Source: Nonomuraea turkmeniaca (lineage in GTDB: Bacteria; Actinomycetota; Actinomycetes; Streptosporangiales; Streptosporangiaceae). Taken from it: a stretch of 33,986 nucleotides of DNA. Shown one piece after another: positions 8,115 through 14,720 of the stretch (positions within the stretch are counted from its first letter, which is position 1; each line of letters begins with the position of its first letter). Location: the NCBI RefSeq assembly GCF_005889735.1, contig NZ_VCKY01000111.1, positions 1-33,986 on the forward strand, given 5' to 3'. The notes under the pieces were generated by a model. The model had not been told where the DNA came from, ran no database searches, and was given only the letters and a program-made list of their open reading frames with translations. A program made the translations under genes and the position numbers.

Positions 8115-8392
8115 TCACCCCGAGGGAGATCCACCCGGCAGCACCCGCGAACGCAGCACAGCGATCACCCTCTTCCCCCGCGCATGCCGGTCTCCACGGA
8201 CAGGTGCGCCTCCCCGAACCTCTCCATCGCATAGATTCGCCCCACCACCGGACGCTCGACGCCTTGATCGACGTATTGCGCCAAGGTCGAGATCCCGGCG
8301 GCGGGAGCTCGCCATCCTTGACGTACACGGGGCCCTGGCAGAAACGCCGACAACACGGCGAATCCCATCCCATCGGCGGACGTGGTGACCAT
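8115..8392 (-). pseudogene. C-terminal remnant of a zinc-type (MDR) dehydrogenase, frameshifted
   Basis: Reading minus from 8392, one frame gives TLAQYVDQGVERPVVGRIY and AMERFGEAHLSVETG, which has the shape of the C-terminal end of medium-chain dehydrogenase/quinone oxidoreductases (lid region, then xxRxYPLExxxEAHxxVETG). At that point the family continues with xRGKVVIxV, and this is found in the neighbouring frame as HARGKRVIAVLRSRVL, ending at a stop at 8115. A frameshift near 8180 therefore breaks the protein. The N-terminal Rossmann fold is absent upstream. It is a decayed gene fragment, not a functional enzyme. The assignment rests on pattern memory of the family tail; residues before LAQYV match less well. 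Confidence 0.5.
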
Positions 8393-8442
8393 CCGACCCC
8401 CTCGGCGCGCAGCAGCCGTCGGCAGGCGCCGAGTGAAGTCCC

Positions 8443-8652
8443 GTGAGAATCCTCGACCAGGCGATCACATGGTGGCTGGAGAACGGCCATCCACTGTCGC
8501 CCACGGAAATCGCCGACCAAACGGGCCCCCTGGCCGCCGCCGTCATCGCCGAGGCCCGGAAACTCACCCCTCCTGACAAGCCGCGGATGCCCCTCGCACG
8601 ACCGCGAATTTCGCAACAAACGCGCAGGTCAGAGATTGTCGGTCAGCGTTGA
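8443..8652 (+). CDS. Small hypothetical protein upstream of radC
   Basis: Open frame of 69 codons from GTG 8443, ending 23 bases before radC on the same strand. The product starts MRILDQAITWWLENGHPLSP and continues with an amphipathic, helix-turn-like segment TEIADQTGPLAAAVIAEARK. The tail is basic and low in structure. The first 45 residues look protein-like; no family is recognised. The ribosome site is weak. It could be a short gene cotranscribed with radC or the front of a larger decayed gene. Confidence 0.4.
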   Translation: MRILDQAITWWLENGHPLSPTEIADQTGPLAAAVIAEARKLTPPDKPRMPLARPRISQQTRRSEIVGQR

Positions 8653-8675
8653 TACAACGGTCGCGGAGGTTGCCG

Positions 8676-9332
8676 ATGCGACTCAAAGACCTGCCCACAC
8701 ACGACCGGCCACGCGAGCGGCTCATGTCCAGAGGCGCGAACGCCCTGGCCGACCGCGAGCTGCTGGCCGTGCTGCTCGGCTCGGGCTTTCGCGGTTCGAG
8801 CGCCCTGGACCTGGCCACCCAGGTGATCGACCACTGCGGAGACCTCGACGGGCTCGGCCGCTCCGACCCGCATCGGCTGCTCACCGTGCCAGGTGTCGGC
8901 CCCGCCAAGGCCGCGAGGGTGGCCGCAGCCTTCCATCTCGCGCTCCGCGCGAGAGCCTGGCCAGAGCGGGAACGCATCACCAGCACGACCGACCTGGCCA
9001 ACCAATGCGCGCCGCTCCTGCACGGCCATACGCAGGAGCGCCTCGTCATGGTGGTGTGCGACACCGGCGGCCGCGTGCTGAAACGGTCGGTCGTGACCGA
9101 GGGCGGCACCGACCACACGGCCATGCCGATCCGAGAGGTGATCACGGAGGTGCTCACCACGGGCGGCGCGATGTTCGGCCTCGCCCACAACCACCCGAGC
9201 GGCTCCCTCAACCCGAGCACCGCCGACCTGGAGGCGACCTCCCGCCTCCTCGAGGCCGCGCAAACCGTCGGCCTCCGGCTCCTGGACCATCTGATCATCA
9301 CAGACGCCGCCTGGAGACGGATCCCCGTGTAA
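8676..9332 (+). CDS. radC: RadC-family JAB/MPN protein
   Basis: Protein of 218 residues with the full RadC layout. An N-terminal helix-hairpin-helix region (LPTHDRPRERLMSRGANALA, then LLTVPGVGPAKAARVAAAF) is followed by the JAB metal-binding domain with the zinc motif HNHPSGSLNPSTAD and the upstream Glu in IREVITEV. The ATG at 8676 has GGAGG seven bases upstream. RadC was named as a DNA repair protein, but direct roles in repair are not supported; its genes often lie near mobile DNA. Here it stands between a dehydrogenase remnant and a transposase remnant, which fits that tendency. Confidence 0.95.
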   Translation: MRLKDLPTHDRPRERLMSRGANALADRELLAVLLGSGFRGSSALDLATQVIDHCGDLDGLGRSDPHRLLTVPGVGPAKAARVAAAFHLALRARAWPERERITSTTDLANQCAPLLHGHTQERLVMVVCDTGGRVLKRSVVTEGGTDHTAMPIREVITEVLTTGGAMFGLAHNHPSGSLNPSTADLEATSRLLEAAQTVGLRLLDHLIITDAAWRRIPV

Positions 9333-9475
9333 ATCCCTTCCACCCACCCACCGAACGTCAAAGGGAATGATCCCGTGTATAGCGCCGAACAGCAGTTTTC
9401 CAAGCGCGGCCCATGAGAATCTAATGGCGCGGGTAGGCCGATACGGACGTCAGCCGGCCATTACTCGTCGTGGCG

Positions 9476-9507
9476 TGGTCCTGTGCCTCCTGGCAGGCAC
9501 GGGACCA
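9476..9507. terminator. Strong hairpin downstream of radC
   Basis: Thirteen-base-pair stem with one G-U pair: TGGTCCTGTGCCT (9476-9488), six-base loop, AGGCACGGGACCA (9495-9507). It lies about 145 bases after the radC stop with no U tract. It may terminate radC or be part of a structured RNA. Confidence 0.45.
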
Positions 9508-9598
9508 TGTCCACGCTTCCGCGCCAACCCCGGGCGGGGCGTATTACGGTCGCGTCGGCGGTTCCCTTTGGCCGAGGCGCTTCGTCTGGGGTTGCGCG

Positions 9599-9639
9599 AA
9601 AGCGCACAGCGTGTGAAGAACAGCGGCTTCACGCGCTTT
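9599..9639. ncRNA. Nested stem-loop, possible structured RNA
   Basis: An outer stem AAAGCGC (9599-9605) with GCGCTTT (9633-9639) encloses an inner stem GTGAAG (9613-9618) with CTTCAC (9627-9632) and an eight-base loop, leaving a seven-base bulge on the 5' side. An upstream GCGCTT near 9577 could pair with AAGCGC instead, giving a competing fold. No known RNA family is recognised, so the RNA call is tentative. Confidence 0.25.
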
Positions 9640-9942
9640 GGCAGGGGTGCCCGCACGCGGCGAATCTGTGCCATTGCCCCAATGCGGGCCCCCTGCCACA
9701 CCTCATCCCGCTACCGGGATAAACGGCGATTATCCGACTTAATACGAGGATGCCGGTAAAGATGTGGCCATCGGCACGCTCTACCGCGCGGACCGCGTCG
9801 ATGGCGTCACGTCGGCTCCCGGGACCATCGCTCATCACTCGACCTTGACCCATGCCGCTCGAAGAGCTCACGCGCCGGCCACTCAGCAAGATCAGCATGG
9901 AAGATCACGCCAGCTCTACGACATGACCGTTAGGACGACGTC

Positions 9943-10203
9943 TCATTTGGCGAGTCGGCGGTAGCAAATGAGGGCTGCGGCGAGCGCGACGAAGGAGGCG
10001 AAGTGATCACCCCGGCGTTCGTAGCGGCGGTGTAAGCGTCGGCAGCCAGCCAAGAGGACCGTTCTCTCAACCACCCAGCGGTGACGTCCCAGCCGCTGGT
10101 TGGATTCGATGCCTCGGCGGGCGATGCGCAGTGTGATGCCCCGGCCACGCAGGAAGGTCCGCAGGTGGGCATAGTCGTAGCCCTTGTCGGCGGCGCCCCC
10201 CAT
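9943..10203 (-). pseudogene. IS5-family transposase, C-terminal fragment
   Basis: The last 86 residues of a DDE transposase, starting at ADKGYDYAHLRTFLRGRGI, which holds a catalytic Asp. It continues with IARRGIESNQRLGRHRW and VVERT (catalytic Glu), and ends RRYERRGDHFASFVALAAAL. The N-terminal two thirds, including the first catalytic Asp, are missing: sequence beyond 10205 on this strand is unrelated. A short inverted repeat (CATTTG at 9945 with CAAATG at 9965) lies at the gene end and may derive from the element terminus. It is an inactive remnant marking past insertion and deletion. Confidence 0.85.
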
Positions 10204-10377
10204 GGCACTTCCTGAGTTGTCCTGGCCCCGTGCGCCCGATCAACACGGCACCGAGCGCGGCGGGTGTCCTGCCCACGTCGAGCGCGATCCGCATCGCATC
10301 GGCACCGGTACGGGCTTCACACCACCCTTGAGCGATGCCTCCCGGCTCGGCGGCAGCAGGAGAGCCGGGAGGACGCA

Positions 10378-10680
10378 TCACCGGACAAGGCCCTCCAACA
10401 GCCGGGTCCACATGATCATCGCTTCGCTCTGCCGCAGGCGAGCACCCTCGTCGACCTGAATCTCTCGGCCGCTCCGTCGGGTTCTGCGGATGAAGAGCAG
10501 GCCACCCGCCTGACACAGCTCGTAATAGGTCGGCTGGCAGTCGCACGTGTACGCCCGGACACGTGCACGTGCGCCAGGCTGTTCAGGATCCCACCTCAGG
10601 GGTGTGTAGCCGGAGCGCGGCACCGGCACATGGGTGCCCATGCAGGAGTCGTCGCTCGGCAGTGGAAGAAGTGCGGGCAT
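10378..10680 (-). CDS. Small hypothetical protein, 100 residues
   Basis: Compact unrecognised protein with a protein-like core VRAYTCDCQPTYYELCQAGG followed by LLFIRRTRRSGREIQVDE and a C-terminal helix. The Cys-x-Cys and the later Cys could bind metal. I have an impression of similar short conserved actinomycete proteins beside regulators, but assign no function. ATG 10680 is the first start after an in-frame stop; AGGAGG lies about 24 bases upstream, farther than usual. It diverges from the double-GntR operon at 10758, and the palindromic operator lies between them, so both may be controlled together. Confidence 0.55.
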   Translation of the reverse strand: MPALLPLPSDDSCMGTHVPVPRSGYTPLRWDPEQPGARARVRAYTCDCQPTYYELCQAGGLLFIRRTRRSGREIQVDEGARLRQSEAMIMWTRLLEGLVR

Positions 10681-10708
10681 GGAAGAACCATACGTCTGGT
10701 TGTCTCCT

Positions 10709-10748
10709 CCTGTCTACCTTCAAAGAGCGCTCCGTCTAAATAGACAGG
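10709..10748. promoter_or_regulatory. GntR-type operator cluster
   Basis: A perfect palindrome GTCTA-AA-TAGAC lies at 10734-10745, and an extra half-site CCTGTCTA at 10709-10716 is the exact complement of TAGACAGG at 10741-10748. The shape (short palindrome with two-base centre) agrees with operators of GntR-family proteins. It lies 12 bases before the GntR start at 10758 and 30-60 bases before the divergent gene at 10680, where it could autoregulate both. Confidence 0.6.
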
Positions 10749-10757
10749 ACGATATGG

Positions 10758-11267
10758 GTGGTCTTGTACCCCTTGGCCTATGTTGCCTATGTGCTCGACT
10801 ACGACGGAGACACCCACATCTACGTTCAGATCGCCGACATCCTTCGGCGCCGAGTCTCTGGGCTGTCGTCCGGGCACCCCGTGCCCAGCGAGGCCGACAT
10901 CCAGCAGGAGTTCGGGGTCGCCAGGACCACCGCCAGGCGCGCGATTCATGTGCTGCGCGAGGAAGGGCTCGTCTACACCGTCCAGGGTGAAGGGGCGTTC
11001 GTCGGCACGCCCGACGAAGCCCCTCGCAAACAGCGGAAAGTGCCGTTCTATCAGCAAATCGCGACAGAAATAGCTGATCAGATCAAGGCGGGAGAATATC
11101 TGCCTCGACGCCCCATACCCGGGGAGTCAGCGCTGGTGGAACAGTACGGTGTCGCCCGGGAAACGGTGCGGCGGGCCATGGCGCTCTTGCGGGAGCAAGG
11201 GTGGATCTACACCGTTGCTCAGCGCGGCAGCTACGTCTCTCCCAAGGAGTCGTGGCCCCAGGCATGA
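10758..11267 (+). CDS. Double winged-helix GntR-family regulator, copy 1
   Basis: DNA-binding protein of 169 residues composed of two GntR winged-helix domains and nothing else. The first covers about residues 20-85 (recognition region VPSEADIQQEFGVARTTARR, wing VYTVQGEGAFVG) and the second about 95-163 (IPGESALVEQYGVARETVRR, wing IYTVAQRGSYVS). Ordinary GntR proteins have one such domain and a C-terminal FCD, UTRA or aminotransferase domain; here the effector domain is replaced by a second DNA-binding domain. GTG 10758 is preferred because AGGA lies eight bases upstream and the leader resembles that of copy 2. The stop overlaps the next start (ATGA at 11264-11267). Confidence 0.88.
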   Translation: MVLYPLAYVAYVLDYDGDTHIYVQIADILRRRVSGLSSGHPVPSEADIQQEFGVARTTARRAIHVLREEGLVYTVQGEGAFVGTPDEAPRKQRKVPFYQQIATEIADQIKAGEYLPRRPIPGESALVEQYGVARETVRRAMALLREQGWIYTVAQRGSYVSPKESWPQA

Positions 11268-11788
11268 TTCCGCTGAACTGCTTGTATCGAGACGTCTACG
11301 ATGTGAGCATGCTCGACCGCGAGGGGCCCGTCCCGCTCTATGTGCAGGTCGCTGAGGTGATCGAGGAGCAGATCATCAGCGGGAGGTTGGCCGCCGGCGA
11401 AGCCGTGCTGAGCGAGGCAGCCATGGAGGCCGAGTACGGCATAGCAAGGACCACCGCGCGAAGGGTGGTGCGAGAGCTCCGCGATCGGCAGCTCGTCCAT
11501 ACCGTTCAAGGCGAGGGCACATTCGTCGGTCGTCCCGGCGTGCCCCGCATGCGGGAGACGACAGCCTTGTACATGGTCATCGCGACCGACGTCATTGCCC
11601 GGATCAGACGCGGCGAGCTCCGGCCGAATCGGGCAATACCCAGCGAGGAGACGCTGATGCGGCGGCACGGGGTCGCCAAGGTCACGGCGCGGAAAGCCGT
11701 CGCGCATCTGCGCGAGCAAGGGTGGGTCATCACGGTCCCCTATCGCGGCACCTATGTGTCCGCCCCGGAGGACTGGCCCAGCGAATAG
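11264..11788 (+). CDS. Double winged-helix GntR-family regulator, copy 2
   Basis: Paralogue of the preceding gene, 174 residues, again with two GntR winged-helix domains and no effector domain. The first has LYVQVAEVIEEQIISG and MEAEYGIARTTARRVVREL, with wing HTVQGEGTFVG; the second has IPSEETLMRRHGVAKVTARK, with wing ITVPYRGTYVS. Both copies end with a short Ser/Pro-Glu-Trp-Pro tail (KESWPQA, EDWPSE). The start ATG 11264 lies inside the stop of copy 1; ATG 11309 is a possible internal start. The pair may form a heterodimer or bind four half-sites together. The targets are unknown, but the palindrome at 10734 is an obvious candidate. Confidence 0.87.
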   Translation: MIPLNCLYRDVYDVSMLDREGPVPLYVQVAEVIEEQIISGRLAAGEAVLSEAAMEAEYGIARTTARRVVRELRDRQLVHTVQGEGTFVGRPGVPRMRETTALYMVIATDVIARIRRGELRPNRAIPSEETLMRRHGVAKVTARKAVAHLREQGWVITVPYRGTYVSAPEDWPSE

Positions 11789-11820
11789 CGTCTTGAATTC
11801 TCTGCAGTTCCCTGACGGAA

Positions 11821-12033
11821 TCAGGCGATTCGGACGGGCGTAGCCTGGCCCAAGCCACCAGTGCGAGCGCGAGCGCGAGTGCGAGTGCGAGCGTCCAGGT
11901 AGGCGCGGATCCGCCGGGTGCGGTTACGGATCTCCGCCGGACTCACCCCGTCCGGCAGGACCTTGCGCAGCGCCTCCCGTTCGGCGCCGGTCCGCTTGCG
12001 CGCATCGGCCGGTCTTCTCCACCAGCGTGGCAT
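11821..12033 (-). CDS. Small basic hypothetical protein
   Basis: Open frame of 70 codons on the minus strand. The product begins MPRWWRRPADARKRTGAERE, continues with a helix-like stretch ending VSPAEIRNRTRRIRAYLDAR, then an Arg-Thr/Arg-Ala repeat run encoded by a hexanucleotide repeat. It is very basic and could bind nucleic acid. No ribosome site is visible. It lies 88 bases downstream of the ASCH gene on the same strand. Composition could make such a frame by chance, so confidence is low. Confidence 0.35.
   Translation of the reverse strand: MPRWWRRPADARKRTGAEREALRKVLPDGVSPAEIRNRTRRIRAYLDARTRTRARARTGGLGQATPVRIA
11863..11892. repeat. Hexanucleotide repeat GCGAGY x5
   Basis: Five tandem hexamers, GCGAGC, GCGAGC, GCGAGT, GCGAGT, GCGAGC, without interruption. 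If the minus-strand frame at 11821-12033 is a gene, they encode the RTRTRARART stretch. A slippage-prone microsatellite; being a multiple of three, length changes would keep the frame. Confidence 0.85.
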
Positions 12034-12121
12034 GAGCGCCGCAGGGGGCGGTCGCGGTGAGCTTGCTCGTGCCCCGCGCCCAGACCGCGCGGCACGAAGT
12101 CCCGACGGGTTGCCCGGGCTC

Positions 12122-12601
12122 TCAGCACCACAGGCACAGGCACATTCCGTGAAGGGTGGCGACTCCCGCGAATTCCGCGGCCCGCGTCGTCATGTACTGG
12201 CGGGGAAACGGTGCGACCCGGAACCACAAGCAAACCACCGTTGACGAATCACCGACCTCGTAGCCCTGGGCGGACCAGTAGCGGCGGTGGCTTTCTCGCC
12301 AGTCCTCCGTCGATCGATAGCCTTCCCCTTCGGCCTGGGCGAATTCCGAGGTCACGGCCGGGAACGGCGTCAACTCCACTCGTACGATCTCGATTTCCGC
12401 CGCCCGGCCGCCCGTGTCGGCCGCGAGGATCAGGTGTTCGCCGACATGCTCCACCTCCTCCCCCTCGGCGTGGTAGTCGAGGGCGAGGAGGCCGGCCGTG
12501 GCGGTTTTCTCGCCCGACAGAGCCAAGGCGGTCAGGCGGGTGCGGAGTTCGCCGGGCGTGCCGAGCTCAAGGACTCTGAGTCCATCCATGCGGGGCCACA
12601 T
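12122..12601 (-). CDS. ASCH domain protein
   Basis: Protein of 159 residues with one ASCH domain, a PUA-like beta-barrel fold thought to bind RNA or modified nucleotides. Diagnostic parts are LTALALSGEKTATAGLLALD near the N terminus, the strand pair GEHLILAADTGGRAAEIEIV, and the C-terminal EGYRSTEDWRESHRRYW. Some ASCH proteins have ribonuclease or amidohydrolase activity; none can be assigned here. ATG 12601 is nine bases after the stop of the diiron gene, so the two are very likely cotranscribed; ATG 12589 is an alternative start. Confidence 0.85.
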   Translation of the reverse strand: MWPRMDGLRVLELGTPGELRTRLTALALSGEKTATAGLLALDYHAEGEEVEHVGEHLILAADTGGRAAEIEIVRVELTPFPAVTSEFAQAEGEGYRSTEDWRESHRRYWSAQGYEVGDSSTVVCLWFRVAPFPRQYMTTRAAEFAGVATLHGMCLCLWC

Positions 12602-12610
12602 GGGTGCATG

Positions 12611-13633
12611 CTAGAAGACCGGGATGATCTCCTCGGGGTCGATGAAGTCGACGGGTACGCCTTCCAGGTCCAGTTCGGGAATGGCGGGGAAGGCTATGCC
12701 CCAGCGTTCTACGATGGCGCGGATTCTGGCCATGGCGACGCGCCAGTTCTCGGCCTGTTCCTCGTACGACAGCACGCCCAGTCCCGCGTCCCTGGCATGG
12801 TTCATGAGGACGCGGTGGTTGGGGAGGAAGTAGGGCGGGAGTTCCCAGAAGCCTTCGGGGGGCTCCCAGAGGATCATGCTGAGGAAGACGAAGCCGGCTC
12901 TGAGCTGGCGGGTGATGAGGGTACGCGTGTCGTCCGTGAGACCCGGCCATTCGTTCTCCAGGATGGTCATGCAGATCTGGAGGTGGCGGGACTCGTCACG
13001 GCCGATGCGTTGGAACATCTCGCTGAAGACCGGGTGCTGGGTGCCTGAGGCCATGCCTCTGAACAGCGTCGAGGCGGCCATCTCGCCCATCATGAAACTG
13101 GTGAAGAGGACAGGGAGCGAGTACTTGCCCACGGCCGTGGTGTAGCCGTTCCAGTAGCGGCCGCCGTTGTGATAAAGCCAGCCGATGTTGTTGTGAGCGG
13201 CCGTTTCCAGGTCGTCGGAGGGGGTCCAGTTGAGTGGGCCGCCCGGCCAGAGTTTGGCAATGGTGCGCTGGCAGCACTCCTCGTGGTTCATCTCGTCGCG
13301 GGTGATGGAGAAGAAGCACTTCCTGACCGGATCCTCTTCGTGTTTCTCGAAGGCCTGGATGGTGGCGCGGGCGAACACGGCCGGTCCGGAGGCGTCGAAG
13401 TTGGCGAGGACGGCGAACCAGTACATGATCCCGAGACGCTGCTCCCGGGTGAAGTCCTCCGCGTTCAGGCCGTCCCAGGGGAGGTCGGCCGGGTTCCAGA
13501 CCATGCGCTTGGACTTCTCATAGATGGCGGCGAGTTTCTCCGTCTCGACACGCCACTCCATGGGATAGATGTTGGGCTGCGGGATTTCCGGCGCGGGCCA
13601 GAAGCCGCCCTCCGGGATCGTGAGGTCCGCCAT
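12611..13633 (-). CDS. Ferritin-like diiron-carboxylate protein
   Basis: Protein of 340 residues with the two helix-pair signatures of a non-haem diiron site: ARATIQAFEKHEEDPVR with TRDEMNHEECCQ (Glu and ExxH), then FMMGEMAASTLFRGMA with RIGRDESRHLQICM (Glu and ExxH). This is the layout of ribonucleotide reductase R2, AurF-type N-oxygenases and related oxidases; the length resembles R2, but no R2-specific C-terminal tail is seen and no R1 gene is near. I therefore name only the fold. ATG 13633 has AGGAGG eight bases upstream and is preferred over the longer frame to 13684. It lies 47 bases after the EamA gene and is followed closely by the ASCH gene. Confidence 0.8.
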   Translation of the reverse strand: MADLTIPEGGFWPAPEIPQPNIYPMEWRVETEKLAAIYEKSKRMVWNPADLPWDGLNAEDFTREQRLGIMYWFAVLANFDASGPAVFARATIQAFEKHEEDPVRKCFFSITRDEMNHEECCQRTIAKLWPGGPLNWTPSDDLETAAHNNIGWLYHNGGRYWNGYTTAVGKYSLPVLFTSFMMGEMAASTLFRGMASGTQHPVFSEMFQRIGRDESRHLQICMTILENEWPGLTDDTRTLITRQLRAGFVFLSMILWEPPEGFWELPPYFLPNHRVLMNHARDAGLGVLSYEEQAENWRVAMARIRAIVERWGIAFPAIPELDLEGVPVDFIDPEEIIPVF

Positions 13634-13680
13634 TGTTGTGACACCTCCTCCCCCAATCCTGCGGGGTGGCGTCACGGCTT

Positions 13681-14700
13681 TCAAGTACGGGCGCGCTGGG
13701 TGATGGCCACGCAGACGAGTACGGCCAGCGCCGCGGCCACGGTGACCAGGCCGAATCGCTCACCCATGAGGAACCAGGCCCAGAGGAGGGTCAGGAGGGG
13801 CTGGGTGAGCTGGGTCTGACCGGCTCTGGCGATGCCGCCCTTGGCCAGGCCCGCGTACCAGGGGAAGAAGCCCAGGAACATGGAGATGACCGCTACGTAC
13901 AAGAAGCCCGCTATCGCGTTCGGCGTGAAGGCGGTCGGGGTGGTCACGGCGAGGAAGGCCGTCATCGGGGCCGTCAGGGGGAGGGAGAGGACAAGGGTGT
14001 GGGAGATCACCTGCCAGCCGGGACGGTCCCTGGACAGGCGGCCGCCTTCGGTGTAGCCGATCGCGGCTGAGATCAGGGCGGCGAGGAGGAGCAGGTCGGG
14101 CCAGGACGCGCTGCCCTGGTGCTGGGTGAAGGTGAACGTGGTGATGGCGACGGCGCCGGCTGCGCACGCTGCCCAGAAGAGGGGGCGGGGGCGTTCACCT
14201 GCTCTGAGTACGGCGCAGACCGCTGTGGCGGCGGGGAGGAGTGCGATGACCACGGCGGCGTGGGCGGTGCTCGCGCCCAGGGCCAAGGCCAGGCCGCTGA
14301 ACACGGGGAAGCCGAACACCACGCCGAGGGAGATCAGGGCGTACGCGGGCCAGAGGGGTCTTGGAGGGAGGAGCGGGGTGTTGGTGACATTCAGGCAGAT
14401 CAGGGCCAGCACGCCGGCGATGGCGGCTCGGCCGATCGCGACCAGCCAGGGGTCGAAGCCCTCCATGGCGTAGACGGTCGCCGGGAAGGAGCCGGAGAAG
14501 GCCAGGACACCGAGGAGGGCCAGAGCCGTTCCTTGTCGCCGGTGACGGCGCGCAGAGACGGGCGCAGGCGCGGATGCGGGTGCGGGTGCGGCCCGAATGG
14601 CGTGGCCAACCACTGGAGCACGGTCGGCGGCCGAAGCAGTGGGGCTATCGGGCGGGACCGCTACTCCATCGGAGACAGTAGCGCTATTCTCGTCCTTCAT
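13681..14700 (-). CDS. EamA/DMT-family transporter
   Basis: Integral membrane protein of the drug/metabolite transporter superfamily, 339 residues from ATG 14700, with about ten hydrophobic segments arranged as two EamA repeats. After a disordered Ala/Pro-rich N terminus of about 50 residues, the first segment is ALALLGVLAFSGSFPATVYA; GQTQLTQPLLTLLWAWFLMGE is the typical second-repeat end. Homologues export amino acids or toxic metabolites. The start overlaps that of the divergent MocR gene by two bases, so both mRNAs would be leaderless; GTG 14613 is an alternative start that removes the disordered leader. Divergent MocR genes commonly control such neighbours. Confidence 0.88.
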   Translation of the reverse strand: MKDENSATVSDGVAVPPDSPTASAADRAPVVGHAIRAAPAPASAPAPVSARRHRRQGTALALLGVLAFSGSFPATVYAMEGFDPWLVAIGRAAIAGVLALICLNVTNTPLLPPRPLWPAYALISLGVVFGFPVFSGLALALGASTAHAAVVIALLPAATAVCAVLRAGERPRPLFWAACAAGAVAITTFTFTQHQGSASWPDLLLLAALISAAIGYTEGGRLSRDRPGWQVISHTLVLSLPLTAPMTAFLAVTTPTAFTPNAIAGFLYVAVISMFLGFFPWYAGLAKGGIARAGQTQLTQPLLTLLWAWFLMGERFGLVTVAAALAVLVCVAITQRART

Positions 14701-14720
14701 GAACAACGATAGCAGTATCG
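14676..14720. promoter_or_regulatory. Candidate MocR operator over divergent start codons
   Basis: A perfect inverted repeat CGATA-gcag-TATCG lies at 14707-14720, and the related sequence ATAGCGCTACTG is on the opposite strand at 14676-14687 (compare ATAGCAGTATCG at 14709-14720). TAGCGCTA at 14679-14686 is itself palindromic. The sites flank the overlapping ATG codons at 14698-14701. A bound regulator would cover the start region of both genes. TATTCT at 14686 lies at the spacing of a leaderless -10 box for the MocR gene. Confidence 0.5.

Larger units (their letters stand above)
9333..9942. other. 610-base stretch without a convincing gene, rich in hairpins
   Basis: Several short frames are open here but none begins with a ribosome site or shows a recognisable domain. 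The stretch holds two strong hairpins (separate entries at 9476 and 9599) and weaker inverted repeats around 9710-9740. No tRNA shape was found by eye. It separates radC from the transposase fragment and may be intergenic debris or contain an uncharacterised RNA. Confidence 0.5.

Noticed and set aside
9333..9942. tRNA or small RNA gene of known class
   Set aside because: No cloverleaf or CCA end, and no known RNA signature; only generic hairpins.
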